In this document: piece by piece, positions 47,067-56,159 of the stretch | How positions within the stretch are numbered: the stretch's first letter is position 1 | How the letters are laid out: the number at the start of each line of letters is the position of its first letter | Assembly: GCF_026967935.1 (NCBI RefSeq) | Contig: NZ_JAPVBL010000001.1 | Span: 186,001-250,000 of the forward strand | Source: Modestobacter sp. VKM Ac-2982 | GTDB taxonomy: Bacteria > Actinomycetota > Actinomycetes > Mycobacteriales > Geodermatophilaceae | DNA length: 64,000 nucleotides | Direction: 5' to 3' | The notes under the pieces: model-generated | The model's input: only the letters and a program-made list of their open reading frames with translations | The model's database searches: none | What the model was told of the DNA's origin: nothing | Program-made: the position numbers and the translations under genes

Positions 47067-48146
47067 TCAGCGCTCGACGTCCCCGCGGATGAAGGCCTCG
47101 ACGGCGTCCCGGGCCTCGCTGTCGCTGTACTGCACGGGCGGGCTCTTCATGAAGTACGACGACGCGGACAGGATCGGTCCACCGATGCCGCGGTCCTTGG
47201 CGATCTTCGCGGCCCGGACGGCGTCGATGATGATGCCGGCCGAGTTCGGGGAGTCCCAGACCTCGAGCTTGTACTCCAGGTTCAGCGGGACGTCGCCGAA
47301 CGCGCGGCCCTCCAGGCGGACGTAGGCCCACTTGCGGTCCGACAGCCACGGCACGTGGTCCGACGGGCCGATGTGCACGTTGCCCTTGCCCATGTCCCGG
47401 TCGACCTGGCTGGTGACCGACTGGGTCTTGGAGATCTTCTTGGACTCCAGGCGCTCGCGCTCGAGCATGTTCTTGAAGTCCATGTTGCCGCCGACGTTGA
47501 GCTGCATGGTGCGGTCCAGCTGCACGCCGCGGTCCTCGAACAGCTTCGCCAGCACCCGGTGGGTGATGGTGGCGCCGACCTGGCTCTTGATGTCGTCACC
47601 GACGATCGGCACCCCGGCGGCGGTGAACTTGTCCGCCCACTCCTTGGTGCCGGCCAGGAAGACCGGCAGCGCGTTGACGAAGGCGACGCCGGCGTCGATC
47701 GCGGCCTGGGCGTAGTGCTCCGCGGCCTGCTGGGAGCCGACCGGGAGGTAGCAGACGACGACGTCGGCGCCGGACTCCCGGAGCGCGGCGGCCATGTCGA
47801 CCGGCTGTTCGTCGGACTCCTCGACGATCTCGCGGTAGTACTTGCCCAGCCCGTCGAGGGTGGTGCCGCGCTGCACGGTGACGCCCAGGGGCGGCACGTC
47901 GGCGATCTTGATGGTGTTGTTCTCGCTGGCGACGATCGCCTCGGAGAGGTCGCGGCCGACCTTCTTGGCGTCGACGTCGAACGCGGCGACGAACTCGATG
48001 TCGGAGACGTGGTAGTCGCCGAACCGGACGTGCATGAGGCCGGGGACCGACGCGGTCTCGTCGGCGTCCCGGTAGTACTCGACGCCCTGGACGAGCGATG
48101 CGGCGCAGTTGCCGACGCCGACGATGGCGACCTTGACCGATGCCAT
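47067..48146 (-). CDS. ino1: Inositol-3-phosphate synthase
   Basis: NAD-dependent conversion of glucose 6-phosphate to inositol 3-phosphate, the first step toward phosphatidylinositol and mycothiol in actinobacteria. NAD motif [20 protein letters not shown] at the N-terminus; further hallmarks are [48 protein letters not shown] and [19 protein letters not shown]. 359 residues, normal for the short actinobacterial form. A PadR regulator gene lies 80 nt upstream on the same strand, as with Rv0047c-Rv0046c, and may control it. Confidence 0.97.
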   Translation of the reverse strand: MASVKVAIVGVGNCAASLVQGVEYYRDADETASVPGLMHVRFGDYHVSDIEFVAAFDVDAKKVGRDLSEAIVASENNTIKIADVPPLGVTVQRGTTLDGLGKYYREIVEESDEQPVDMAAALRESGADVVVCYLPVGSQQAAEHYAQAAIDAGVAFVNALPVFLAGTKEWADKFTAAGVPIVGDDIKSQVGATITHRVLAKLFEDRGVQLDRTMQLNVGGNMDFKNMLERERLESKKISKTQSVTSQVDRDMGKGNVHIGPSDHVPWLSDRKWAYVRLEGRAFGDVPLNLEYKLEVWDSPNSAGIIIDAVRAAKIAKDRGIGGPILSASSYFMKSPPVQYSDSEARDAVEAFIRGDVER

Positions 48147-48226
48147 GAGCTGACTCCCTCCGACGGACCCGAGCCGGGTCCGGACTGTGTGCGATGGGTG
48201 CGGTGCAGTGGTTCAGGTGGTGCAGC

Positions 48227-48826
48227 TCAGGTGGTGCCGTCGTTCGGCGGGGTGGGCGTCTGCTCCGCCCGGGCGGCGTCGTCGCGCTCGCTGTCGATGA
48301 GCTCGGTGAGCCAGCGGACCTCGCGGTCGACCGAGTCCAGGCCGTGTCGCTGCAGCTCGAGGGTGTAGCGGTCGAGCTTCTCCTGGGTGCGGCGCAGCGA
48401 GTCCATGAGCCGGTCGCGCTGGCGCTCGACGGTGCGCCGGCGGCCCTCCAGGATGCGCAGCCGCACGTCGGCGGCGGTGTGCCGGAAGAAGGCGAGGTGG
48501 ACGCCGAACCGGCCCTCGTCGTCGTAGGCCTCGGGCCCGGTCTGGCTGACCAGGTCGGCGAAGCGCTCCTTGCCCTCGGCGGTGATCGCGTAGACGACCT
48601 TCCCGCGCCGGCCGGTGAGCGCCGGGGCGTCGGCCGGCAGCAGGGACCGCGGGGTCGGGTCGTCGCTGGCGATGAGGCCGGCGGCCTGCAGTCGCTTGAG
48701 CGCGGGGTAGAGCGACCCGTAGGAGATCGAACGGAGCCCACCGAGGACGGCGGCCAGTTCCTTGCGGAGCTCGTAGCCGTGCATGGGCGACTGCTGCAGC
48801 AGACCGAGGATGGCGAACTCGAGCAC
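48227..48826 (-). CDS. PadR family transcriptional regulator (ino1-linked)
   Basis: Winged-helix PadR regulator of 199 residues. The N-terminal domain has LEFAILGLLQQSPMHGYELR, LGGLRSISYGSLYPALKRLQ and GKVVYAITAEGKERF; the C-terminal region is a long amphipathic helical dimerisation part (LEGRRRTVERQRDRLMDSLR). GTG start with AGGAGG 7 nt upstream; the longer frame to 49129 is not used. A perfect 9-bp inverted repeat lies 37 nt before the start, a likely autoregulatory operator. ino1 follows on the same strand. Confidence 0.94.
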   Translation of the reverse strand: MLEFAILGLLQQSPMHGYELRKELAAVLGGLRSISYGSLYPALKRLQAAGLIASDDPTPRSLLPADAPALTGRRGKVVYAITAEGKERFADLVSQTGPEAYDDEGRFGVHLAFFRHTAADVRLRILEGRRRTVERQRDRLMDSLRRTQEKLDRYTLELQRHGLDSVDREVRWLTELIDSERDDAARAEQTPTPPNDGTT

Positions 48827-49199
48827 GACGCCACCTCCTGGTCTGCCGGCGTTCACCGGATCGATGTATCGGCACGATACATCCGGTCGCTGCACCGCGC
48901 GCAAGTCGGACAGCCAGTGCACGGGTGTCCCACCCGTCCCATGTCGATCTCCGGCGGAGGTCGTGAACCGCTGGTCAGTGCGTACATTGGCGGCCGTGCC
49001 CGGACGTCGGCCGGTGCTGGACGACGCGCAGGGTCGCCGCGACGCGGACCACGCGAGGACCGCCGCTGGGCGGCGTCCCGCCGGGCAGCGCAGACGCGCT
49101 CCCAGTCGACACACAGCTGAAGACGTCACCCTGGACGCTCAGGACCGCCTGCACCCCGGCGGCTGAGCACCCCACGACCTGCAGGAAGGGGCCCACCGC
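48827..49199. promoter_or_regulatory. Divergent control region between padR-ino1 and ponA
   Basis: 373 non-coding bases. The left part has the PadR operator; TACATT at 48983-48988 is a reasonable -10 for ponA, leaving a leader of about 205 nt. No other gene or strong structure is seen. Confidence 0.5.
48863..48883. promoter_or_regulatory. PadR operator: perfect inverted repeat
   Basis: gatgtatcg-gca-cgatacatc has two perfect 9-bp arms. ATGTAT...ATACAT is the general form of PadR-family operators. It sits 37 nt before the padR start and would control padR-ino1. Confidence 0.75.
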
Positions 49200-51668
49200 G
49201 TGCCTCCCCACGACGAGACCGCCCGCGTCACCCCCGGTGCCGGCTCGGTCCGCCGTCCCCCGCCGGCCCGGGCCCGCGCCGGCTCTGGCGGCAGCGGTGC
49301 TGCCGGTGCGCGCCGCCCGCCCGCTGCCCGGGCCCGGACGACGGCGTCCCGTGACGGTGGTGCGCGTCCGGCGGCCCGTTCCGGTGGGGGCAGTGGCGGT
49401 GGTCGTCCCCCGGTGAAGCCCCCGACGGGTGGGCGGCGTCCCGGAGGCAGCAGCCGGCCGCCCGGTGGTGGCGGGAAGAAGGGTGCCAAGCCGAAGCGCC
49501 GGCGCTGGCTGAAGGTGCTCGCCGGGGCGTTCCTGAGCATGCTGGTGCTGCTGGGCGTCTTCGTGGGCGTGGTGTACGCCACGACCGAGGTGCCCACGCC
49601 GGAGTCGGTGCAGACCGACCAGACGACCGTCGTGTACTACGCCGACGGCGTCACCGAGATGGCCCGGCTGGGCAACGAGAACCGGACGAACGTCTCCCTC
49701 GGGCAGATCTCCCAACCAGCCCAGAACGCCGTGCTGGCCGCGGAGAACCGGGCGTTCTACACCGACCCGGGCATCTCCTTCACCGGCATCGTGCGGGCGG
49801 CGTGGAACAACCTGACCGGCGGCTCCACCCAGGGTGGCTCCACCATCACCCAGCAGTACGTGAAGAACGCCTTCCTGACCTCCGACCAGACGTTCAGCCG
49901 CAAGTTCAAAGAGCTCTTCCTCGCGGTCAAGCTGGACAACGAGTACTCGAAGGAGCAGATCCTCGAGAACTACCTGAACACCATCTACTTCGGGCGCGGG
50001 GCCTACGGCATCGAGGCGGCGGCCAACACGTACTTCGGGGTCTCCGCCGCGGAGCTCACCCCCGAGCAGGGCGCGGTGCTCGCCGTGCTCATCCGGAACC
50101 CCAGCGCGAACGACCCGGAGACCAACCCGGAGGGTGCGCAGAACCGCTGGGGCCCGGTGCTGGACGCGATGGTGGAGCAGGGCTGGCTGGACGCCGCGGC
50201 GCGGGAGGCCGCCGTCTACCCGGCGGTGCTGCCGAACACCGGCAGCAGCTCCGGCATCCCGACCGGCCCGGAGGGGCTGATCGTGCGCCAGGTCCTCGCC
50301 GAGTTGGAGCGGCAGCCGTTCAGCTACACGCGGGACGACATCTACTCCGCCGGTCTGCGCATCACCACGACGGTGGACAAGGCCAAGCAGGACGCCGCGG
50401 TCGCCGCGGTGAACGACGTGATGGCCGGCGAGCCGGAGAACCTCCGGGAGGCGCTGGTCGCGGTGGACCCGAAGACCGGCGGCGTGCTGGCCTACTACGG
50501 CAACGACCTGAGCAGCAGCGAGGACGCGGCGGTCGACACCACCGACTACGCCCAGGCGCTCAAGCAGCCGGGCTCGTCCTTCAAGCCTTACACCCTGGCC
50601 GCTGCGCTGGAGAACGGCTACAGCGTCGGCACCCGCCGCGACGGCAGCTCTCCGCAGGAGTTCCCCGACCGCCCCGGGCTGCCGGTGGTCAACTCCGGCA
50701 ACGCGCAGTGCGGCAACTGCACGCTGAGGGAGGCGATGACCAGGTCGCTGAACACCACGTTCTACGGCCTGGCCTACGAGGTCGGCCCCGAGGTGGTCGC
50801 CGAGACGGCCCGGAAGGTCGCCGGGCTGCCGGCGACCTGGGACCCGAACCAGAACGACCCCACGGTGCCCGCAGAGCTGACCGGCTACGAGACGCTCAGC
50901 ATCCCGGAGACCGACGTCACCGGCGGCTCGATCGGCATCGGCGAGTACCCGGTCCGGCCGATCCAGCAGGCCGCCGGCTTCGCCACCTTCGCCGCCGGCG
51001 GGGTGCAGCACGCGACGCACTTCGTCGCCTCGGTCGCCGACAGCGCCGGCACGGTGCTGGGCACGGGGACGACCGCCTCCACGCAGGCGGTGTCGGCGGA
51101 GGTGGCCAACGACGTCACCTTCGCCCTGACCGACGTCGCCGAGAGCTCCGACCTGCCGCTGGACGGCGACCGGCCGGTGGCGGCGAAGACCGGCACCCAG
51201 GGCGCGAACCGGACCGACAACTCCGACGCCTGGATGGTCGGGTACACGCCGTCGATCTCCACCGCGGTGTGGATCGGGACCAAGGGCATCGAGCCCATCG
51301 TCAACTCGCGGCAGAACATCATCTACGGCTCCGGGTTGCCGGGGGAGATCTGGCAGCAGTTCATGGACACCGTGCTCGCCGGCACCCCCGAGGAGCCGCT
51401 CCCGTCCAAGGCGCTGATCAAGGGCGACCCGGACAAGGGCATCCCCGAGCCGACGACGCAGGCCCCGGCCCCCACCACGAGGGAGGCTCCGGAACCGGCA
51501 CCGGTCACCAACCAGGCCCCGGCGCCGAGCCGGACGCCGACCAGCAGTTCGGCTCCGGTTCCCAGTCAGTCGCCCGAGGTGGAGGAACCGGTCGGGTCGA
51601 CGCCGCCGGTCCCCCCGTCCTCGGCACCGACGACGACGGCACCGCCCGCCCCAACGCTGAACGGCTGA
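49200..51668 (+). CDS. ponA: Bifunctional penicillin-binding protein (PonA, class A)
   Basis: Polymerises and cross-links peptidoglycan. A disordered cytoplasmic N-terminus rich in Gly/Pro/Arg (residues 1-102) precedes one membrane helix (about 104-126). The GT51 domain has catalytic Glu182 in AAENRAFY and GGSTITQQ (212-219). The transpeptidase has Ser459-x-x-Lys462 (SSFK), SLN near residue 515 and KTGT at Lys663. A Pro/Thr/Ser tail of about 80 residues ends the 822-residue protein. GTG start with GGAAGGGG upstream. Order ino1 / padR / ponA / GT87 matches Rv0046c-Rv0051. Confidence 0.96.
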   Translation: MPPHDETARVTPGAGSVRRPPPARARAGSGGSGAAGARRPPAARARTTASRDGGARPAARSGGGSGGGRPPVKPPTGGRRPGGSSRPPGGGGKKGAKPKRRRWLKVLAGAFLSMLVLLGVFVGVVYATTEVPTPESVQTDQTTVVYYADGVTEMARLGNENRTNVSLGQISQPAQNAVLAAENRAFYTDPGISFTGIVRAAWNNLTGGSTQGGSTITQQYVKNAFLTSDQTFSRKFKELFLAVKLDNEYSKEQILENYLNTIYFGRGAYGIEAAANTYFGVSAAELTPEQGAVLAVLIRNPSANDPETNPEGAQNRWGPVLDAMVEQGWLDAAAREAAVYPAVLPNTGSSSGIPTGPEGLIVRQVLAELERQPFSYTRDDIYSAGLRITTTVDKAKQDAAVAAVNDVMAGEPENLREALVAVDPKTGGVLAYYGNDLSSSEDAAVDTTDYAQALKQPGSSFKPYTLAAALENGYSVGTRRDGSSPQEFPDRPGLPVVNSGNAQCGNCTLREAMTRSLNTTFYGLAYEVGPEVVAETARKVAGLPATWDPNQNDPTVPAELTGYETLSIPETDVTGGSIGIGEYPVRPIQQAAGFATFAAGGVQHATHFVASVADSAGTVLGTGTTASTQAVSAEVANDVTFALTDVAESSDLPLDGDRPVAAKTGTQGANRTDNSDAWMVGYTPSISTAVWIGTKGIEPIVNSRQNIIYGSGLPGEIWQQFMDTVLAGTPEEPLPSKALIKGDPDKGIPEPTTQAPAPTTREAPEPAPVTNQAPAPSRTPTSSSAPVPSQSPEVEEPVGSTPPVPPSSAPTTTAPPAPTLNG

Positions 51669-51693
51669 CCGGGGCAGCAGGCAGACTGACCGC

Positions 51694-53220
51694 GTGAGTG
51701 CGACACCGGCGGGCCCGTCCGTTCCAGCCGACCGGCTGGGGGGCGGGCCCGAGGTGTCTGCGCCGCCGGAGCCGGACCGGATCGTGCCGACCTGGACCGA
51801 CCCGGTGGCGACCCAGGCCAGCGAGGCGGTGGGCGGCCCCTGGGGTCGGCACGCCGTCACCGGCCGCGCCCGGTTCTGGACGCCGCTGCGGGTGTGCCTG
51901 CTGTTCACCGTCGTCGTGCTCGGCCTGGCCTGGGTCAAGCAGGCGCCCTGCGCCGGCGGCGACTGGTCGGGCAGCAAGCAGTACACCCACTTCTGCTACA
52001 GCGATCCCATCCCGCTGTTCTTCACCCACGGGGTGGGCGACGGGCAGGTGCCGTACCTGGACTCCGCCGTCGAGTACCCGGTGCTCATCGGCGCGATGAT
52101 CCAGGGCGCCGCGACGATCGCCCGGGGCTGGGACGGTCTCGCGGGGGGCATCTCCGCCGCGCCGGTGGCGACCTTCTACCTCGTCACCTGTCTGTTGCTG
52201 TCGGCGCTGGCGCTGCTGGTCACCCGCGGCGTCCTGGGCCTGGCCGGGCGACGGCCCTGGGACGCCGCGATGGTGGCGCTGTCACCGGTGCTGCTGGTGC
52301 ACGCCTTCACCAACTGGGACCTGCTGGCGATCGCGCTGACCACCCTCGGGATGTGGGCGTGGGCGCGCCGGCACCCGGTGCTGGCCGGCGTGCTGATCGG
52401 GCTGGGGGTGTCGGCGAAGCTCTACCCGGTGATCGTCCTGGGCGTGCTGTTCGTGCTGTGCCTGCGCGCCGGCCGGCTGCGGGCCTGGCTGTCGGCGACC
52501 GTGGCCGCCGGGCTGGCCTGGCTGGCGGTGAACCTGCCGGTGGCCCTCGTCGCGCGGGAGAACTGGGCGCGGTTCTTCACCTTCAGCGACGTCCGGCCGG
52601 CGAACCCGGAGAGCATCTGGGCGATGGCCCTGGACCTGACCGGCGACCGGATCCTGGACGGCCCCCTCGCCGAGGGGCAGACGCCGTCGGTGCTGAACGC
52701 CACCGTCGCGGTGGTGCTGCTGCTGTCGGCCGCCGCGGTCGCCTGGCTGGCCCTGGCCGCTCCGCTGCGTCCGCGGCTCCCCCAGCTGGCGTTCCTGCTG
52801 GTCGCAGCCTTCCTGCTGCTCAACAAGGTGTGGAGCCCGCAGTTCTCGCTGTGGCTGCTGCCGCTCGCGGTGCTGGCCCGGCCGCGCTGGCGCTCGCTGC
52901 TGCTCTGGCAGGCCACCGAGGTGCTGGTCTGGGTGATGACCATGCTCTATTACCTCGGTGCCGACGACAACGGCGTGGGCGTGGAGTGGTTCTACCTCGC
53001 GGTGATCGTGCGGGACGTCGCCGTCCTCGTGCTGATGGCCCTGGTCGTGCGGGAGGTCTGGTCGCCGGACCGGGACCTGGTGCGCCGCAGCTGGCCGGGC
53101 ACCGACGACCCCGCCGGCGGCCCCCTCGACGGCGCCCCCGACCGGTGGGTGCTCCCCAGGCCCGTGGGCCGGGCTCAGCCCGCGAGGGCCTCGCGCAGCA
53201 GGGTGATCTCCTCGGCGTGA
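51694..53220 (+). CDS. GT87 family polyprenol-linked mannosyltransferase-like membrane protein
   Basis: Membrane protein of 508 residues with about 10-11 helices and a loop rich in aromatic residues after helix 1 (KQYTHFCYSDPIPLFF, SAVEYPVLIGAMIQ), as in the DUF2029/GT87 (PimE-like) glycosyltransferases that use polyprenyl-phosphate sugars outside the membrane. The homologue in mycobacteria, Rv0051, lies at the same place after ponA1; its acceptor is not known. The gene begins 25 nt after ponA. Its last 46 nt overlap the end of the convergent endonuclease gene. Confidence 0.87.
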   Translation: MSATPAGPSVPADRLGGGPEVSAPPEPDRIVPTWTDPVATQASEAVGGPWGRHAVTGRARFWTPLRVCLLFTVVVLGLAWVKQAPCAGGDWSGSKQYTHFCYSDPIPLFFTHGVGDGQVPYLDSAVEYPVLIGAMIQGAATIARGWDGLAGGISAAPVATFYLVTCLLLSALALLVTRGVLGLAGRRPWDAAMVALSPVLLVHAFTNWDLLAIALTTLGMWAWARRHPVLAGVLIGLGVSAKLYPVIVLGVLFVLCLRAGRLRAWLSATVAAGLAWLAVNLPVALVARENWARFFTFSDVRPANPESIWAMALDLTGDRILDGPLAEGQTPSVLNATVAVVLLLSAAAVAWLALAAPLRPRLPQLAFLLVAAFLLLNKVWSPQFSLWLLPLAVLARPRWRSLLLWQATEVLVWVMTMLYYLGADDNGVGVEWFYLAVIVRDVAVLVLMALVVREVWSPDRDLVRRSWPGTDDPAGGPLDGAPDRWVLPRPVGRAQPARASRSRVISSA

Positions 53221-53990
53221 CCGGCGGCGTCGCCCGGGGTCTCCAGGACGACGGGGGCGCCGGCGGCGCGGGCCACGCCGAGCAGCAGCTCCAGCGGGAT
53301 CTCCCCGGCGGTCAGCGGCGCGTGCCGGTCGCGACCGGAACCGGCGGCGTCCCGGCTGTTGTTCAGGTGCACCAGGTCGATCCGGCCGGTGATCGCCCGG
53401 ACGTCGTCCACCACCCGGGCCAGGTCCCAGCCCGCCGTCCAGGCGTGGCAGGTGTCCAGCACGAACCCCGCGCCGAACTCCCCCACCGCCTCCCACAGCC
53501 GGGCCACGGCGTCCAGGTCGCGGGCCATCGCGTTGTCCCCGCCCGCGGTGTTCTCGATCAGCACCGGGACGCCGAAGCCGCCCTCGTCGGCCTGCCGGGC
53601 GAACGTCTTGCGCCAGTTGTCGACCCCGGCCGCCGGGTCGTCCTTCGCCAGCACGTGACCGCCGTGCACGACCATGCCGCGGGCGCCGACGGCGGCCGAC
53701 GCCTGGGCGTGCTGGCCGAGCAGCTTGCGGCTGGGGATGCGGATCCGGTTGTTCGTCGAGGCGACGTTGAGCACGTAGGGGGCGTGCACGAAGACGGCGA
53801 CGTCGGAGCCGAGCAGCGCCTCGGCGTCCGGCCTCGGCTTCGGCGCCTTCCAGCCCTGCGGGTCGGCGAGGAACACCTGCACCGCGTCGGCGTCCAGCTC
53901 GGCCGCACGGGCCAGCGGGCCGCCGTCGGACAGCTCGTTCTCCTCGGTCAGACCCGGTCCGACGTGCACGCCGATCAGCTGCTCAGCCAC
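53175..53990 (-). CDS. Endonuclease IV-like TIM-barrel protein
   Basis: Xylose-isomerase-like TIM barrel resembling apurinic endonuclease Nfo: metal-ligand stretches include [76 protein letters not shown] and PVVLETPG. 271 residues, in the normal range. It would cut DNA at abasic sites in base excision repair if it is a true Nfo. The GTG start lies 7 nt after TACTCT (leaderless layout). The 3' end overlaps the GT87 gene by 46 nt on the opposite strand. Confidence 0.87.
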   Translation of the reverse strand: MAEQLIGVHVGPGLTEENELSDGGPLARAAELDADAVQVFLADPQGWKAPKPRPDAEALLGSDVAVFVHAPYVLNVASTNNRIRIPSRKLLGQHAQASAAVGARGMVVHGGHVLAKDDPAAGVDNWRKTFARQADEGGFGVPVLIENTAGGDNAMARDLDAVARLWEAVGEFGAGFVLDTCHAWTAGWDLARVVDDVRAITGRIDLVHLNNSRDAAGSGRDRHAPLTAGEIPLELLLGVARAAGAPVVLETPGDAAGHAEEITLLREALAG

Positions 53991-53997
53991 CCGCAGC

Positions 53998-54003
53998 AGA
54001 GTA
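53998..54003 (-). promoter_or_regulatory. Leaderless-type promoter of the endonuclease IV-like gene
   Basis: TACTCT on the minus strand, 7 nt, then GTG. Confidence 0.6.
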
Positions 54004-54044
54004 GGCGCACCCGCCGCGCGGACACGGTGGGTGGAGTGCACTGG

Positions 54045-54162
54045 TAGCCTGGCCGGTGCGCGTCCTCTCCTGCATCCTGCAGGGCCGGGCGCGCGACGCA
54101 TGTACGACCCTCCTGCTGCAGACACCCTGCGGCCGCTGAGACCAGAGGAGGTGGGGTTCTCC
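54045..54162 (+). promoter_or_regulatory. rpsF promoter (TAGCCT) and 5' leader
   Basis: TAGCCT at 54045-54050 is a good -10. The leader of about 105 nt contains a small hairpin (cctgca/tgcagg, 54069-54083) flanked by gcgtc/gacgc. Ribosomal operons led by rpsF often carry an S6:S18-binding leader; whether this one matches that motif cannot be shown by eye. Confidence 0.45.
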
Positions 54163-54450
54163 GTGCGTAACTACGAACTGATGATCATCCTCGACCCCGA
54201 GCTCGAGGAGCGGACCATCGCTCCCAGCCTGGATCGTTTCCTGACCGTCGTCACCAACTCCGGTGGCACCGTCAAGACGGAGATCTGGGGCCGCCGTCGG
54301 CTGGCCTACGAGATCGACAAGAACGCCGAGGGCATCTACGCGATCGTCGACATCCAGGCCGAGCCGGCCGCCGTCGCCGAGCTGGACCGTCAGCTGAACC
54401 TCAACGAGTCCATCCTGCGCACCAAGCTGATGCGCCCCGAGGCTCACTGA
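54163..54450 (+). CDS. rpsF: 30S ribosomal protein S6
   Basis: Small-subunit protein that pairs with S18. [19 protein letters not shown], the [18 protein letters not shown] strand and the acidic-basic C-terminus [18 protein letters not shown] are typical. 95 residues. The GTG start is preceded by GAGGAGG about 11 nt upstream. First gene of the rpsF-ssb-rpsR-rplI operon, with ssb 2 nt after its stop. Confidence 0.98.
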   Translation: MRNYELMIILDPELEERTIAPSLDRFLTVVTNSGGTVKTEIWGRRRLAYEIDKNAEGIYAIVDIQAEPAAVAELDRQLNLNESILRTKLMRPEAH

Positions 54451-54452
54451 CC

Positions 54453-54965
54453 ATGGCCGGCGAGACCGTCATCACCGTCATCGGGAACCTGACGGCCGAC
54501 CCGGAGCTGCGGTTCACCCCGTCCGGCGCCGCCGTCGCCAACTTCACCGTGGCCTCGACCCCCCGCACCTTCGACCGTCAGTCGCAGGAGTGGAAGGACG
54601 GCGAGGCGCTGTTCCTCCGGTGCAACGTCTGGCGTCAGGCGGCGGAGAACGTCGCCGAGTCGCTCACCCGCGGTTCGCGGGTCATCGTGTCGGGCCGGCT
54701 GAAGCAGCGGTCCTTCGACACGAAGGAAGGCGAGAAGCGCACCGTCATCGAGCTGGAGGTCGACGAGATCGGCCCCTCTCTGCGGTACGCCACCGCCAAG
54801 GTCACCCGCGCTGCGCGCAGCGAGGGTGGCGGCGGCGGGTTCGGCGGCGGCGGCGGCAACAGCGGTGGCAGCGGTGGCGGTGGTGGTGGTGGTGGCTTCT
54901 CCGGTGGCGGAGCGAGCGACCCCTGGTCCACCCCGCCGGCGTCCTCCGACGAACCGCCTTTCTGA
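54453..54965 (+). CDS. ssb: Single-stranded DNA-binding protein
   Basis: Coats single-stranded DNA in replication and repair and recruits partners through its tail. OB fold in residues 1-110 ([48 protein letters not shown]), then a Gly-rich linker and the acidic tip SSDEPPF, a variant of the usual DDDIPF. 170 residues. The gene stands 2 nt after rpsF and 34 nt before rpsR. Confidence 0.98.
   Translation: MAGETVITVIGNLTADPELRFTPSGAAVANFTVASTPRTFDRQSQEWKDGEALFLRCNVWRQAAENVAESLTRGSRVIVSGRLKQRSFDTKEGEKRTVIELEVDEIGPSLRYATAKVTRAARSEGGGGGFGGGGGNSGGSGGGGGGGGFSGGGASDPWSTPPASSDEPPF
54868..54899 (+). repeat. GGT/GGC triplet tract in the ssb linker
   Basis: A run of ggt triplets with one ggc (ggtggcggtggtggtggtgg) encodes a polyglycine stretch in the SSB linker. 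Such tracts can vary in length by slippage. Confidence 0.8.
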
Positions 54966-54999
54966 TCCCCCCTCTCTGTACTGATCTCTGGAGAACCCA

Positions 55000-55236
55000 G
55001 TGCCCAAGCCTCCCCCCCGCAAGATCAAGAAGAAGGTCTGCCAGTTCTGCAAGGACAAGGCGACCTACATCGACTACAAGGACACGACCCTGCTGCGGAA
55101 GTTCATCTCCGACCGCGGCAAGATCCGTGCCCGCCGCGTCAGCGGCAACTGCAGCCAGCACCAGCGTGACGTCGCCGTGGCCGTGAAGAACAGCCGCGAG
55201 ATGGCACTGCTGCCCTACACCTCCACGGCGCGCTGA
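55000..55236 (+). CDS. rpsR: 30S ribosomal protein S18
   Basis: Small-subunit protein that binds S6. Basic [20 protein letters not shown] with a CxxC pair (Cys14, Cys17) and a later Cys in [10 protein letters not shown] marks the zinc-binding (C+) type; [19 protein letters not shown] is the conserved core. 78 residues. The GTG has TGGAGA 6 nt upstream. A zinc-dependent S18 implies that a zinc-free paralogue may exist elsewhere in the genome (inference). Confidence 0.97.
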   Translation: MPKPPPRKIKKKVCQFCKDKATYIDYKDTTLLRKFISDRGKIRARRVSGNCSQHQRDVAVAVKNSREMALLPYTSTAR

Positions 55237-55238
55237 TC

Positions 55239-55694
55239 ATGAGCACCATGAAGCTGATCCTGACGCAGGAGGTCACCGGTCTCGGTTCCTCCGGCGACAC
55301 CGTCGAGGTCAAGGGCGGGTACGCCCGCAACTACCTCCTGCCCCGCGGGCTGGCCATGCTGGCCACCCGTGGTGCCGAGAAGCAGGTCAACAGCCTGCGC
55401 CGGGCGCGGGCTGCCCGCGACGTGCGTTCGCTCGAGGAGGCCCAGACGGTCGCCGGTCAGCTCTCGCAGCTGACCGTCACGCTGCCGGCCCGCTCGGGTG
55501 ACGGCGGCCGCCTGTTCGGTCGCATCACCACCGCCGACGTCGCCGCTGCAGTCACCGCTGCCGGCGGCCCGGAGCTCGACCGTCGCCGGATCGAGCTGCC
55601 CAGCAGCATCAAGAGCCTCGGCACCCACACCGTCACGGTGCGGGTCCACCCGGAGGTCTCCGTCCCGGTCACCCTGGACGTCGTCGCCGGCTGA
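55239..55694 (+). CDS. rplI: 50S ribosomal protein L9
   Basis: Elongated large-subunit protein. N-terminal domain MKLILTQEVTGLGSSGDTVEVKGGYARNYLLP (the last 13 residues are the family signature), a long connecting helix (NSLRRARAARDVRSLEEA), and the C-terminal domain with GRLFGRITTADVAAAV. 151 residues; the ATG three codons further on (MKLILTQ) is an alternative start. It begins 2 nt after rpsR and is followed by a strong terminator. Confidence 0.97.
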   Translation: MSTMKLILTQEVTGLGSSGDTVEVKGGYARNYLLPRGLAMLATRGAEKQVNSLRRARAARDVRSLEEAQTVAGQLSQLTVTLPARSGDGGRLFGRITTADVAAAVTAAGGPELDRRRIELPSSIKSLGTHTVTVRVHPEVSVPVTLDVVAG

Positions 55695-55719
55695 TCGAGG
55701 CCGCTTTCCACAGCACCGC

Positions 55720-55759
55720 CCACGAGGGGCGTCGGACTCCGGTCCGGCGCCCCTCGTGG
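55720..55759 (+). terminator. Strong hairpin terminator after rplI
   Basis: A 12-bp outer stem (ccacgaggggcg with cgcccctcgtgg) continues into an inner 6-bp stem (one G-U) with loop TCCG. It begins 25 nt after the rplI stop and ends the ribosomal operon before dnaB. Confidence 0.85.
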
Positions 55760-56084
55760 CGTTCCCGGGGCCCGCTCGGCGCCCTCCGTGTCGACACGGG
55801 AGCGGACCCGACCGTGGACGGCAGGTGAACGTCACCGCCGGCCGGCCGGGTGTCCTCGGCGACCGTCTGCGTCGTGGGTCACCGAGCCGGGTCGCCGACC
55901 GTTACGCGTGTGACCTGCGGGGATCCGCCGACACGCCCGAACCGCGAGTTCTGGGGGAAGTTGCCGGATTTCTTCCGTCCACACCCCGGGACAGGCCCCC
56001 GTGCAGGTGACGAGGGGGTGACGGGGACACGACGTCCGCGGTTCCACCACGGTCTCCACACGGTGACCGCCTCCATCCACCGAC

Positions 56085-56093
56085 TTGTCCACA
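56085..56093 (+). promoter_or_regulatory. Perfect DnaA box upstream of dnaB
   Basis: ttgtccaca matches the actinobacterial consensus exactly, the only exact match noted in this window. It is embedded in acttgt-cc-acaagt, a 6-bp inverted repeat. It lies about 30 nt before the candidate -35 of dnaB. Confidence 0.75.
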
Positions 56094-56159
56094 AGTTGTG
56101 CAGATCGGCGTGCACAGCGGTGTTGGACGCGCCCCCTCCCCGGTTCCTAACGTCACCCC

